A stretch of DNA of 64,000 nucleotides, from positions 4,292,474-4,356,473 of the forward strand of contig CM030936.1 of assembly GCA_018136815.1 (NCBI GenBank). Reading direction: 5' to 3'. Below are positions 41,278 to 51,773 of this stretch, piece after piece. The notes below the pieces were generated by a model. That model had not been told where the DNA came from. It ran no database searches and was given only the letters and a program-made list of their open reading frames with translations. Every line of letters begins with the position of its first letter. Position 1 is the stretch's first letter. Source of the DNA: Isochrysis galbana. Lineage: Eukaryota; Haptophyta; Isochrysidales; Isochrysidaceae. The translations under genes were made by a program, and so were the position numbers.

Positions 41278-41719
41278 GAAGATCGTGGGGATCATGAGGG
41301 TAACGCTATCCAACCCACTCGTTTGGCAAGAGGGTATGCTGGCGATGTCAGCCTGAACGAAGGGGTCCGATTTACCTGACTTTTTGTGACGTTTAGAGAT
41401 CTCCCGAAATAATCGTTCCAGTCTTCATCACTGATACTTGAGTGATCGTCAGTCTTCCGCGTAGACGGTTTAGGCTGCCCTTTATGCCTTTTCTTTGTGA
41501 GTATTGTTGTCGTGGAATTGCGTTCAGTATTGTTGTGTTTCTCCGGATTGGGGCGACCAAGAATGCGGTTGCATAACTTCTGATACATGATCGAATCGGG
41601 AGGTGGTCTTACACATTTTGTAAATTTTTTTTGTGAGAGTGTAGGAGAGCCTCCGCCCTCCGCCTCCCGCCATGGTCTCGTCTGCCTTGTGGCACCGAGG
41701 AGGAAGGGCGCGCTTATGC

Positions 41720-42501
41720 CCGCATAGCGCCTTCGTACATAACGTTAGCTTTTACGCATGGCCAAAGCCTGTAGGCCTAGGTATTTCGTGGCAGGATTAA
41801 AATAATCTAATCTTCCTAGTACCACGAGCGCTTCCTATGGGCGAAAGGAATCCCCAAGATGTCGTGAATGGGCTGCTAGGAAAAAGGAAGCGTTCCGTGG
41901 AACCACTATTGTCTATGAGCATAGCAAATATGTCTGACGAGGCCTGGTTGGAGTTCAGTCATGTGCAAAATGACATGATGGATATGTGTATTTGTGTAGA
42001 GCTGCAACGTGACTCCAATTTCACCACAGAGCTCGAACGATACAAACAATGGAAATGTAGTGACGTGAGAGGAAGCATCGAGTTTGTGAAGGAAGAAGTG
42101 TTCAAAGCTGTCGCAGGCATGGTAATGAGTACCGGAAAAGGTATACTTGCACGCGGACATGATGTCCCAATCCAGCTGGCGTTCTCCTCAACTGTACATT
42201 CACCTACATCGAGCTTTTGGTTGGAACATGTGAGGACCAATGTGGAAAACACTCATCATGAAGATTTCCAGAACGCCGTCTGGGGTACCCTTCGGTGGAT
42301 GTTCGGTCGAAGCATCGAGTGGGAAGTCCCCAGAATAGATGTTTTTTTCCCTAACAGACAGGCGGGCACACATCGCGATCTTTGCGATAGAGCCCAACGA
42401 GACCGTCCTCGGAAAGCAGCCAAAGTGCTGCGGGTGGCTGGAGGAAAGTGCGCTTTTAGAATTGTTTTGTGTCCGCATAGCGTTTTCGTACATAACGTTA
42501 G
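41720..42501. repeat. Direct 29-bp repeats around and within an orphan ORF
   Basis: 41720-41748 and 42473-42501 share 27 of 29 bases (CCGCATAGCG ... TTCGTACATAACGTTAG). The first lies 89 bases before the ORF start and the second overlaps its last codons. They could be insertion footprints or recombination sites, or the ORF C-terminus may have been made by a duplication. Confidence 0.65.
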
Positions 42502-42538
42502 TAAAGTAATCTTTCTCTGGAGCCAACAGGTTTCGTAA
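41837..42538 (+). CDS. Orphan ORF of lower GC (233 residues)
   Basis: Starts MGERNPQDVVNGLLGKRKRS, with a KRKR patch that could act as a nuclear signal. GC is visibly lower than the surroundings and codon use looks natural for the first ~170 residues (LSMSIANMSDEAWLEFSHVQ). The last ~60 residues become basic and overlap the downstream direct repeat, so the natural C-terminus may have been lost. No domain is recognised and there is no membrane segment. Confidence 0.45.
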   Translation: MGERNPQDVVNGLLGKRKRSVEPLLSMSIANMSDEAWLEFSHVQNDMMDMCICVELQRDSNFTTELERYKQWKCSDVRGSIEFVKEEVFKAVAGMVMSTGKGILARGHDVPIQLAFSSTVHSPTSSFWLEHVRTNVENTHHEDFQNAVWGTLRWMFGRSIEWEVPRIDVFFPNRQAGTHRDLCDRAQRDRPRKAAKVLRVAGGKCAFRIVLCPHSVFVHNVSKVIFLWSQQVS

Positions 42539-42539
42539 C

Positions 42540-43700
42540 CGCGCGCCCAATCGTGACCGCCACAGACGCGCACACTCAAAGCGCGCGCCCAAATGGACCA
42601 AAAGCGCGCACCGACCGCCCCGGGAGGGGGGACGCGGCGGGAGGGTCTTGGGCAAAGCGAGACACACTCGACCCCTGTCCGGCGCCAGCGCCAGCGGCAG
42701 ACCCTCCCCCCATCAGCATCACCGAGGGCCAAACCTGGAGAGCATATCGCCTGGGGGGGCTTTCTGATCCCCGCGATGGTACCTCGGTACGGCGCGCACC
42801 GACTGAAAGCCCCGCCCGAACAGATCTGCTTCCGTCTGATGCCCACTGCATTGTGCCCTGTCCTGAGTCTGGGGAGGGAGGGGGGGGGGAGGATGGCGCC
42901 GACTTCTCGAGCCCTCCCGCCAGAGGGGAAGGGAAGGGAGAGGGGGGGGGGGGGAGGAGAGGCGGGGGCAGAAAGAGGCGCGACGAGGCGGGCGAGAGCA
43001 GGAGGTGGGAGAAGGGGTGGGTAGCGGCAGACGGTACTGACCTGCCAGGTTCCTTGTTCCTTCTTGGGGAAGAAGATGTAGACAGGAGGAACGCAATGGA
43101 GGGCTCGTCTTGTTCTCGGGTGCTAGGAATGGGGTAATAGGGGACCAGAGATCATCTGGGATCAGCTGGCCCCCAGGGAGCCGGCTTGGGCCCCGTGTGG
43201 CGTGGCCCTTCCTCCCTCTTCGCCTGATTCCGCGGAGGTGATGCGAGCGCGCAAGATGGCGCGGCTCCGCGTCACATACGAGTCGAGCCATGCCGCCTTG
43301 GCTGAAGAAGAAGCGGAGGCGGAGATGCGAGCGCAGGCAGGTGCGAAGCCGCAGGCGGAAGACAGAGGAGGCGGCGGTGGCCAAACTGTGGGGCGCCAAG
43401 CAGCTGTAGTAGCCTATCCCCTATGTTTATGAGAGTGAGTGTGTGTGCCATTACTTGTTCCTAGACAATTAACAATCGCATTGACAAATGCAACTTTGGT
43501 AATGACAATGTAGCTGTTTATGGTCTCCGGCTGGGGTTTATGATCTCCGGCTGAGGCTCGTTGGCTCGTTGGACACCGTTGAAGGACGCTGAAGGACCTC
43601 CGCGCGGGGGGGGAAGGAGAGAGAACGCGGCGTCTCAACGCGCGCGGACGCGGAAGAGAGCCGCCGTCTCGGCGCGCGGAGGGGGGGGGAACGGCGGAGG
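42540..43700. other. Spacer with G-rich low-complexity sequence
   Basis: Open frames on both strands follow from G/GA-rich composition. A short + frame at 43202-43432 with a Glu/Ala-rich helix (HAALAEEEAEAEMRAQAG) could be a stray exon, but nothing supports it. No gene is called. Confidence 0.35.
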
Positions 43701-43845
43701 GGAGGGGAACGACGGAGGGGGGGGGGAGGAAATCTGCGGAAGGGGGGGAAATCTGCGGAGGGGGGGGGGAATCTGCGGAGGGGGGGGGGAACTGCAGAGG
43801 GGGGGTGAAATGCAGAAGGGGGGGGAAGGGAATGCAGAGGGGCCC
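43700..43845 (+). repeat. G-run tandem repeat, potential quadruplex
   Basis: Units of about 18-20 bases (AATCTGCGGA followed by 7-9 G), about six times and degenerating to AACTGCAGA and AAATGCAGA units. Runs of seven or more G at regular spacing would favour G-quadruplex formation. Confidence 0.6.
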
Positions 43846-43867
43846 AGTTCTGTTACCTGCATTTCTT

Positions 43868-44095
43868 GCCTTAAACGCGTGAACAATGACCGTAACGGTA
43901 AAAATAAAACTCAAATCCTCGAATTTCGAGACGAAAATCGGCGAACCAGGACTTGAGCCGAGAGAGAATCCGAATCTGCACGCCTTGCGCGACCACGGCG
44001 AACATAGAAGACGGTATATAGCGAGGAAGGAGGAAGGCTCGTACTCGTGCCGAAATATTCATGCCAAAAGGCCTGAATACAACATAACCTCCTTG
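43868..44095 (+). repeat. Dispersed repeat, copy 1 (inverted copy at 62114-62343)
   Basis: Shares CCTTAAACG, GTAAC-G-AAAAA-AAAA-TC, AATTTCGAGAC-AAAATC, ACC-GGACTTGAG, GGAATCCGA-TCTG-like sequence and AATATTCATGCC in order with the reverse complement of 62114-62343, at roughly 70% identity. GGACTTGAGCC recalls an inverted tRNA B-box, so a SINE is possible. Confidence 0.5.
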
Positions 44096-44240
44096 CCCCT
44101 TGGTCAGACCGCCCTATGGTGGATGGTTCTCGCCCCCAAGAGGGGAGTCGAGAGAGTGGGGGGAGGGGGGGGGGGGGGGCGAGGCCCCCCTCCATGGCGA
44201 CCAATCACAAGATTAGTCGCAACTTTTGACGTTAAAATAG

Positions 44241-44256
44241 TGTTTGACCGCCCTAC
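44241..44256 (+). repeat. Copy 3 of the motif TGTTTGACCGCCCTAC
   Basis: Exact match to 1147-1162 and 18421-18436, preceded by GACGTTAAAATAG. Confidence 0.5.
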
Positions 44257-45882
44257 GTAGGGCGTTGACTTTCTCCTGGAGGTGACGTCGTGAGTCGTGA
44301 GGTTGTGCCAATGCGCCTGTGAGAGCCACGAGGCGGCTTTGCTCTCAACTTGAACTTGAATTCCCACACTAGCACACCCTCAACATCCACCTTAGGGTAC
44401 CTGCCACTGACCACCCAGCGCATCGCGCGCGGGGGAGCTCTGCAGCTAGAAGTGACACCCTCTTCATGTTCATGGGGGGACTTGTTGGTCTTGCCTCAAA
44501 AGAAGAATCGAACCCGAGGTCGCAGCCTCTGGCCATGACTTCATGTGCCCAAAGAGGACGCCCTAAGCAAGGAATTTGAGGATCGGGGGCTGCTCTCTTC
44601 TTCTCGCGAGGAGGGGATATACATCCACTCATCATCATCATCTCCTCTCCGTCGATTCCTCTCTACTTTTATTTCTTGGGAAGAGGTTTCTTCTTTGACG
44701 AACAACCCCACCCACCCTTCGGCGAGAGCTCTTGCTCTGGGTGTGTGAGAGCCGTGTACTCTGAGTCAAAGAATACATGATCAGAGAGACACACGCCTGT
44801 TTCGTAAGGCACTCGAGAGGTCAACGAGGAAATCCGTGAATAAGTGAAGGAGGGGCAGAGGAGAGGAAGGAAGGGAACGAGCGGAGAGAGAGAGAGGGCG
44901 CGCGCGCGGCGGAAGAAAAAAGAAGAAGAGACGCCGCCGCCGCGATGAGAGAGACTCTACTCTATTCGATCTGAGTCGCTTCCTTTCTCTCATCTCTCGA
45001 TGGAAACCTCCCACGAGAAGAGATCCTCCCCCCCCCCCCCGCGCGCGCTGAACCGCCTGAGAACGAGTGTACGTCCACGCTCTCTCCTCCCCTTATATAT
45101 CTTTCTGTCCTCCAGATCATCTATCTCTACTTTGACTCAGAACACGGCTCTCACACACCCAGAGCAAGAGCTCTCTCGCCGAAGAGGAAGACGCAGAGAA
45201 CTGACAACTTATAGTCGTTCGCGCCGGAGTTCTGTTGCCTGTTATTCTGAGTCCTCTCTCACTCTCTCTCTCTCTCTCACTCTCTCTCTCTCTTGATCTT
45301 GATCTTGCTCTGGGGGGGGGAGAGAGAACCAAGCAAGCGCCACACGAGAGCTACTCTCAGGAGAGGAGGAGGAGGAGGAGAGAAGGGGAGCAGCCACACA
45401 ACGAGAAGAGAGAAAAGAAACGAGCGTGATGAGCGAGAAGGAGAAGGACAAGGAGGAGGAGGAAAGGCGAGACTACGAGGGGGGAAAGGAACACTCTCCT
45501 TGTGGACGAATCCCTCTCTCTGTCCTCTCTCTCTCTCTCTCTCTTCTCTCTCCCCCCCTTTCTCTCTCTCTCTCCCTCCCCCTCTCCCTCCCTCTCTCGC
45601 TCTCTCTCGCGCTCCCCCCCCCCCCCCCCCCCTCCTTTCCCTCCTCGTCTCCTCCCTCTTCTCTCTCTGCCCTCTGCCTCTTCACTACCCCTCCGGAGGC
45701 GACAGGGGGCGGCCGCCTCTTTCTCGCCGCTGAAAGCCTTCGAGTCGTTCGTACGTTCATTCGTCCCCTCTGCCTCCTCTCGCCGCTCACTCCCTTCACT
45801 CCGACTCTCCCTCCCTCCCTCCCTCCCCCTTCCCTTCTCGGCCTCCCTCTCCCCCCTCCTCCGTTCCCTCCTGCCCCATCAA
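44257..45882. other. Spacer and pyrimidine-rich leader of the rolling-stone-like gene
   Basis: Contains a tRNA-like T-arm patch at about 44500-44525 (minus), a TTATATAT sequence at about 45091, (CT)n runs at 45250-45295 and 45515-45610, and long C-runs. The CT-rich stretch up to 45880 is open in frame with the gene but codes only Ser/Leu/Pro filler, so I read it as 5' UTR. It begins about 360 bases before the chosen start. Confidence 0.4.
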
Positions 45883-46785
45883 ATGTCGTCCATGCCGTCA
45901 TTGCCTCCTCCTTCTGCGCCTCCTCTCTCTCCTGTTGGCCTCGGCACTCCTTGGATTGCCGGTGTCGTCGCGCTCGAGCTCCTCCTCATCTACTCCGCCT
46001 CCATCGCTCTCTGGCTCATCAAGCGTCGTAAGGGGTACCTCTCTCACACCACCACGGAGCAACTGGTGCAGCCCAATTTCTGTGGAGCATCGTGCTCAAA
46101 TGGGCGCGTTGGACGCGTCGCCCTTGCCCTATGGAGGCTAGCCAACCTCCTCGTCTTCTCAGCGTATGCTCTCGCAGACTGGGCGGGCTGCGAATTCTTC
46201 CGAACTTGGCAAAACTGTGAGCTCCAAGCGAACAACGAGTTCCCTAGGGCGTTCACTTACTGGAACTATCGGCTGCAGCCATTTTATTGGGCGTTCGTAC
46301 TGCTCGCCACCATCCTTGGCTCGTGCTCTAGCTGCAGTTCAGTACCAAAATTGAGCTCCTCTATCAACGCCACTGCCCACGGCCTGCTTGAGGTTTGCGT
46401 GACATCGGCCTGGCTTGTGACCCTCGTCGTCTTCACGCTACTCTCGCCGGGCCACCCGTCCATTTTCTACGATCGTTACCACTTCATCAACACAGTGTGC
46501 CTTACTATTGAGTTTGCCATCTCCCGGCTGGACGTTCGCTTTGGGCACTTCATTCTTATGCTGTCTTGGATGCTGTTGTACGTCGTCTTCTCATGGATCT
46601 GCCGGGCAACGTATTGGAACAGTTTTCAATATTTCTTCATGGAATTGGATGATCCGATTGCTCTTATGTGGTACCCGGTCGTTGCATTGATGAACTTCGT
46701 CGTTTACAGTATCTTTGCGGGGATCTCCTTCGTTGTTCGGCGCTCGTGCATGACTCCCCAGGCGAGCTCCGATGACAAAGTCTAG
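45883..46785 (+). CDS. Multi-pass membrane protein, rolling stone-like family
   Basis: 300 residues. I see about seven hydrophobic segments: around 24-46 (WIAGVVALELLLIYSASIAL), 79-99, 134-149, 167-187, 201-217, 222-243 (HFILMLSWMLLYVVFSWICR) and 262-286 (MWYPVVALMNFVVYSIFAG). FTYWNYRLQPFYWAFVLLAT resembles the T-x-W-N/S motif of rolling stone-like proteins. The pattern HFINTV ... E ... SR-DVR-GHF ... LY-VFSW followed by WYP is typical of that family and of distant AIG1/FAR-17a-type proteins. Function in protists is unknown. The start is the first Met after the CT-rich leader; the upstream in-frame Met residues precede only low-complexity sequence. The short tail (ASSDDKV) is hydrophilic. No intron is needed. 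Confidence 0.7.
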   Translation: MSSMPSLPPPSAPPLSPVGLGTPWIAGVVALELLLIYSASIALWLIKRRKGYLSHTTTEQLVQPNFCGASCSNGRVGRVALALWRLANLLVFSAYALADWAGCEFFRTWQNCELQANNEFPRAFTYWNYRLQPFYWAFVLLATILGSCSSCSSVPKLSSSINATAHGLLEVCVTSAWLVTLVVFTLLSPGHPSIFYDRYHFINTVCLTIEFAISRLDVRFGHFILMLSWMLLYVVFSWICRATYWNSFQYFFMELDDPIALMWYPVVALMNFVVYSIFAGISFVVRRSCMTPQASSDDKV

Positions 46786-47358
46786 TTCTGCGGATCTGGG
46801 CGCACCGCAAAGAAAAAAAATACGTTCTCGAGAATTGTGCGACCCGTGCGTACGCATTGAGCAAAGCGCATCCCTCAAAAAATCTGCTTAAGAATCCCGC
46901 TACTTGTGCGGCGCGAGGCAGTGTGCTTGTGCTGGGTGGGTGGGTGGCGAGGGGCTAGAAGTCACAGGCTAGAAAGGGGACGGCTGAAGTCCCGCGCCCC
47001 CGACCAGAGGAGGGGGGGGGGCGCTTGAGCGCTCGGGCTTCCCCCCAATGGGCACCGTCGGCCCCGCGAGGGGCCGGCGTCCGATATGGTTTTTTCGATG
47101 TAAGGGCAACTAAGTTTATACTTGGTTCGCCCATGGGGGGGCACGAGCCCCCCCCTCTCTCCACTCCTCCCCTGCCGTGGGGGAGGAACCACCCATCCTC
47201 CTGGCATGCCTGATGGCTTGCCAGGAGGCCACTGCCCTGCTGACCCACTCTCTCCCTGACAGGCTCGCCTGATTCGCGCGTCCTGGCCCCTCGTGGCCAG
47301 CCCATCGCTCCAACCCCCCCTCCCCCCCCAAACTATTGTTATACTAGTAGTTTTAGCG
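46786..47358 (+). other. Spacer and LINE 5' region
   Basis: From about 47100 this is LINE leader sequence. It holds the dispersed repeat at 47107-47195, whose inverted relative is at 14048-14150, and the words TATACTAGTAG just before ORF1. Confidence 0.45.
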
Positions 47359-49008
47359 ATGGAGCGCGCGCCGACCGCTCCCACTCCCCAGCCCTCCGCC
47401 GCCACGACGCCCCAACGGGGCCGCCCCAAGCCGCCGGAGCCGAAGCGCTCGCAGGCCTCCGCACCGCCCGACCACGACGTCGAGATGGCGCCGCCTCCCT
47501 CGCCTCCCAGGCAGCCACAGAAGCAGGGAACAGGCAGGGCCCTGTTCCCTGCAGACCAGCAGACTCTGAGCCAGGCTCAGCCCACCAGTGCCGTGGCTCA
47601 GCCACCCACTCAAGGACTCCCCATGGGGTGTGGCAGCTCTGCTGCCACCCCCATGGAGGCAACTCCTACCACCTGTGCACCCCTCGGGGGCGGGCACATG
47701 ACACAACAAACAATCCTTGGAGCTTTTGCTCCCTCCAACCAACAACCACATCAGCCGCCCAAGTCATACGCGCAAGCCGCACATGGACACAAGGGGAAGG
47801 AACCACACAAGCAAGCCCAGCAACCACCAGCCCAACAGCATCAGCCACAGTCGCGCAAGCGGGCCGACCCTCAATCGGATCCAAAGCCGACCCCAAACAG
47901 CACTACCCCATTCGCTTCCCCCCCTCCAGAGGAGGAAGAAGAGCCTGAAGACACCCCCTTTTTCATTCAGCTAGCTCAGCTAGCCGAGGACAAAAAGGAC
48001 ATTAAGAGTGAGGATGTAGCTACATTCATGAAATTCCTACTCTCTAGGCTGGAAGGCCTAGATGCCACGCCAGACGGTATGGATAAGGGCCGAAAGGGCC
48101 CTTGGATTTTCTACGTCGACGACGATGCACACAACCAATTCAAGGCGGCCTACGGCGACAAAATTCAAACGGTGCTCTCGGGAGTCCAGCACGAATTTGG
48201 AGTCACCTACGGCGAGCTAGCCGATTCAGCGCCACGCAAGTCTAGCGCGGTCCGGTCCTCCCTCAAGGAGGTCGCCACGTACATCGTTTTCCGCATCTTC
48301 GACCCGGTTAAGGCGTACAAAACCAAGACTCGACACTTGGCTAGCGCACTGGAGCGTGAAGGCTTCCATGTCCTTAGGGGCAACCAACAACGAGTCAAAA
48401 CTACGATCGAAGGAATCACGAAAGTCGAGGCGGGTAAGCGCCCGATCTGGCACTTCTACGTATACACGGACACGACGGCCCTAGGCCATCGATTCCCGAG
48501 GACCTTTCACGTGACCCTCGATGATGGGGAAAACTTCAATTTGGACTACGCGGTCCGCTCTTCGGTGGAATGCGTGACACCGGAAGGCGACATTGCCATT
48601 CACGGCGCCCTAGGGGGCTGTAAAGGATACGATAAGCCGTGGGCTATATCGTATCTGCGCAAGAATCAAGTTAGTTTTCGCCAATGCACGTGCGAGCAAG
48701 ACAAAGCGAAAGCGGAGCAACGCAAACGCCAACGCGAAGTGAGCAACGCCATGGACTACAGGGCCCTTATGGGCCTTGGAGCGGCGGCACCGTGCCGCCG
48801 ATTCATGGCGGGCGAATGCAAGAACAATCGCATGAAAGGGCGGCAAATCGTCCAATGCTCTTCCAGCCACGACATCCCCGGATGTTGGGCAAAGGACCCC
48901 GCAACGGGCAAGCAACATTGTATGGTAAAATGCAATCTTAAACCTAATAAGGCTTATCCAGGATACTGCGTTAACGGAGCTAGTTGCCTGTACCGTCATG
49001 GTGAATAA
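47359..49008 (+). CDS. LINE ORF1: nucleic-acid-binding protein with CCCH-type zinc fingers
   Basis: 549 residues. The first ~200 are Pro/Gln/Ser-rich and disordered. The middle has a folded, charged region (about 205-430; FFIQLAQLAEDKKDIKSED, KGPWIFYVDDDAHNQFKAAY). The C-terminus has two Cys/His clusters: CRRFMAGECKNNR ... VQCSSSHD and CMVKCNLKPNKAYPGYC ... CLYRH, both CCCH-like. This layout is typical of ORF1 proteins of some LINE clades, which bind the element RNA. The stop overlaps the ORF2 start by 11 bases (48998-49008), suggesting coupled translation. A related N-terminus is at 1391. The frame is intact. Confidence 0.75.
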   Translation: MERAPTAPTPQPSAATTPQRGRPKPPEPKRSQASAPPDHDVEMAPPPSPPRQPQKQGTGRALFPADQQTLSQAQPTSAVAQPPTQGLPMGCGSSAATPMEATPTTCAPLGGGHMTQQTILGAFAPSNQQPHQPPKSYAQAAHGHKGKEPHKQAQQPPAQQHQPQSRKRADPQSDPKPTPNSTTPFASPPPEEEEEPEDTPFFIQLAQLAEDKKDIKSEDVATFMKFLLSRLEGLDATPDGMDKGRKGPWIFYVDDDAHNQFKAAYGDKIQTVLSGVQHEFGVTYGELADSAPRKSSAVRSSLKEVATYIVFRIFDPVKAYKTKTRHLASALEREGFHVLRGNQQRVKTTIEGITKVEAGKRPIWHFYVYTDTTALGHRFPRTFHVTLDDGENFNLDYAVRSSVECVTPEGDIAIHGALGGCKGYDKPWAISYLRKNQVSFRQCTCEQDKAKAEQRKRQREVSNAMDYRALMGLGAAAPCRRFMAGECKNNRMKGRQIVQCSSSHDIPGCWAKDPATGKQHCMVKCNLKPNKAYPGYCVNGASCLYRHGE

Positions 49009-51408
49009 TAATGATCTAAGGATTGCAACATACAATTTGAATGGAGCAAAACATAAATTAGCATCTACTCTAGCGCAAGCGAGATTAGGAGGAGTCCACA
49101 TCTTGTATGCGCAAGAATTGCATCATTACACCGATGGATGGCACTTGAAGGTGCGAAATTTGGCCCGGTCCCTGGGGTGGGACTGGTTTCAATCTCCCGC
49201 AACTAGGGGCGACCCGGGAAGCGGAGTGGCGGTAGCCATTAGAAGAGACAGAAGCGACGTAGTAGTAGAATCTTGGTCGGTAGTTATCCCGGGGAGGCTG
49301 GTAGTAGTAAAGGCAAAAATCGGACATGAAACGATATCTTTCTCCTCTGTGTATCTAAGTGCTCAACCCAATAAACGTAAAGAAGACATCAAAATGCTAC
49401 ACGAGACGTCGGAAATACCTCCTCACACTATAATAGCAGGCGATTTTAACTGCGTAGAAAGCGTAAGTAGAGATACCCGGTCCATCGCGGGGGCGACCCC
49501 TTACGCAAATTCGGGGGGCAGAGCCCTCACGAGGGCGCTCGCCTCGCATGGGCTCACGGATGTCCAGCTACTAGTTAATCCGGGTCTTAAGGACCAATAC
49601 ACGAGGTGCGGGCATCAGACCCACACGAGGATAGACCGCGTATACGCCGCGGAATACTACTCCACATGGAGATGGCACAAGGCATACATAGATCTAAGGC
49701 TTTTCACGGGCCTAGCGGCGTCGGACCACCACCCGGTGGTAGCGACTTTTGCTATTGCCCCCCCACGACGGGCAACGGAGATAGAAGCCAAGATACCTTT
49801 GGAGGTATTGGACGACCCGGAGACGCGAGAGATGATCAGCCTCCTCTGGAGGAGACTATACCCGGTCCCTCCGGGAGAGGACGCCGGGGACAAGTTATCT
49901 ACTTGGACGGAATCCAAAAGAAAAGTATCGTCGATCCTCCTCGCTAAGGCGGTCGACCTTCGCAGACGACAAAAGTACGCGCAAGCGGAAATCGACGCGG
50001 TAGCTGACGCTAGGAAAGCCCAGATGGCGGCGATCCCCGGAACGGCCAGTCCGGACACCTTAGCGGAACTCAATCGCAAAGTAGTCGACAAGAGACGTAC
50101 CTTCTCACCGGCCCCGTCACTAGCGGAAAAAATCATAAGGGCGGAAGAGCTTGTTACAAAGCAATTTTTTAAGAGATTCGAGATTCACACCTAGACACGC
50201 TAACGGCGACATCCCGGCGATGTACGCCGGAGTGAGATGGGAAGACCCGCAGCCGGCCCTAGAGGAGGACAAGGTAGCAACTGAGGACTCCGCGATTTTG
50301 GCTTCGTTGCGGAGCTACTACGTATGGCTTTTCAGCGAAAAGATCTCTCAAGGCGCGGAGCCCCTCCTTCATGCGCTAAGGCAGCGTCAGATACCGACGA
50401 GTCATAGATCCTTTTTGGACAAACCTATCGGATACTCGGAGATCATAAGGGCTATACGACAAATGGCGAAAGGTAAATCCACGGGACCGGACGGCATACC
50501 CATGGAGTTCTACCAAAGCTTCGAAAAGCTAGTGGCCCCGCGACTGATGGACATGTTTCACGAAGCCTACCGGACGGGGGCATTACCGGAGGATACGTGC
50601 TCGGGTGATATAGCTTTGCTCTATAAAAAAGGAGATGCCAGGGACCCGAGGAACTATAGACCAATTACGTTGCTCCAAACGGATTACAAAATCCTCGCCA
50701 GGGTCCTAGCTAACAGACTCAAAAAAACGATACATACGATCATCTCCAAGGAGCAAGTGGGTTTCGTGCCTAGGAGGATGATAGGCGAAGCCACCCATCT
50801 TTTAAAGCTAGTGCAAGCGTATCTAGATGACACAGACGAAGAGGGCCTAGCCCTGGCGATAGACTGGGAGAAAGCTTTCGATAGAGTCAGTTGGGATTAT
50901 TATCATAAAGCGATACAAGCGCTAGGCTTCGGCCCTGGTTACTCTAGATGGCTAGCGCTTTTAACTAACATGGATTCACTTCCGATCAGGTGGATCAAGG
51001 CTAATGGAAGACGTAGCAATCCCTTCACGATACATTGCGGCATGCCCCAAGGGTGCCCGCTATCGCCCCTAGCTTTTCTCCTAGCTAGTGGCCGAAGGCC
51101 TGACGCGCTTAGTCAACGCCGACCCTGAGATGAAGGGAATCACGATAGGACCTAGAGAGTTAAGGCTTTCGCAGTTCGCGGACGACACGCAAATTTTAGC
51201 GAACTCCTTCGAGTCATTGGAGAGGGCGATGCACATTTTAGAAAGCTACGGAGCCGCCACCGGGGCTAGGGTGAACAAAGGCAAGAGCATACTAATACGA
51301 ATGGGATCACTTACGGGGGCGCGGGTCCCAGAGACGCTAGCGTATCTTAAAACACTCGGCGAGGGCGAATATGCTACCATACTAGGAGTCCCATTCTGGG
51401 AAGGCTAA
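48998..51408 (+). pseudogene. LINE ORF2: endonuclease and reverse transcriptase, broken by two frameshifts and 3' truncated
   Basis: The first frame (48998-50194) is an APE-like endonuclease: LRIATYNLNGA, YAQELHHY, the GDFNCVES metal site, RIDRVYAAEY and the SDHHPV catalytic His. It shifts frame near the T-run at about 50162-50169 into 50151-51128, which holds the RT fingers and palm: NYRPITLLQTDYKILARVLA, LALAIDWEKAFDRVSWDYYH and GMPQGCPLSPLAFLL. It shifts again near 51083 into 51088-51408, with QFADDTQILA (motif C) and ATGARVNKGKS. The sequence stops before the thumb and the usual C-terminal domains, and no poly(A) tail is seen. As it stands it cannot make a working protein. Confidence 0.85.
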
Positions 51409-51454
51409 ATCACTGATTTCGAAGGTGATGTTGATATAGAAATTTGTGCGAACC

Positions 51455-51613
51455 GGCCTAGAAATAGCGGATACACACAAAGATGACTTCTTTATTGTTT
51501 GAAATTGGACCGGGGGGGGTACAGAAGGGGGGGGTCCTGAATTTTTTATATCCTATTCACGGGGCATTTGTAAAAAAAACAACCAAACCTGAGGTTGCAG
51601 CCTCTCACCTAGT
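51455..51613. repeat. Direct repeat at the left edge of the AT-rich island
   Basis: GCCTAGAAATAGCG and AAGATGACTTCTTTATT-TTTGAAATT at 51455-51509 recur in the same orientation at 52716-52786. The rest is a G-run and AT-rich sequence without a gene. Confidence 0.6.
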
Positions 51614-51773
51614 GAGAGGATGCAACTTGAGGTTCCCTTTTTTAGCCCCCTGCATCTGCATTGCCTTTTTCTACACCTTATACAATTTACCCCCCCCCAA
51701 ATATGTCCCTATATTCAAACACCTATGGGTCCAATTGTTGCAGACGGGTCGCTGCTTGTCACGGGACGAGGGA
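51614..51773 (+). repeat. Inverted-repeat arm, left
   Basis: About 160 bases nearly identical in reverse complement to 52801-52956 (GAGAGGATGCAACTTGAGG ... GTCACGGGACGAGGGA). The arms flank the beta-hydroxylase-like gene and a short open fragment. Confidence 0.8.

Noticed and set aside
41095-41280. Tandem 62-bp array considered as a CRISPR
   Set aside because: Units are contiguous without unique spacers, and the context is eukaryotic.
42553-43137. 194-residue open frame
   Set aside because: Gly/Arg/Glu-rich from G-runs; several overlapping frames look equally open.
44455-44545. tRNA-like stretch with a T-arm (minus strand GGGTTCGATTC)
   Set aside because: No pairing acceptor or anticodon stem; probably a SINE fragment or chance.
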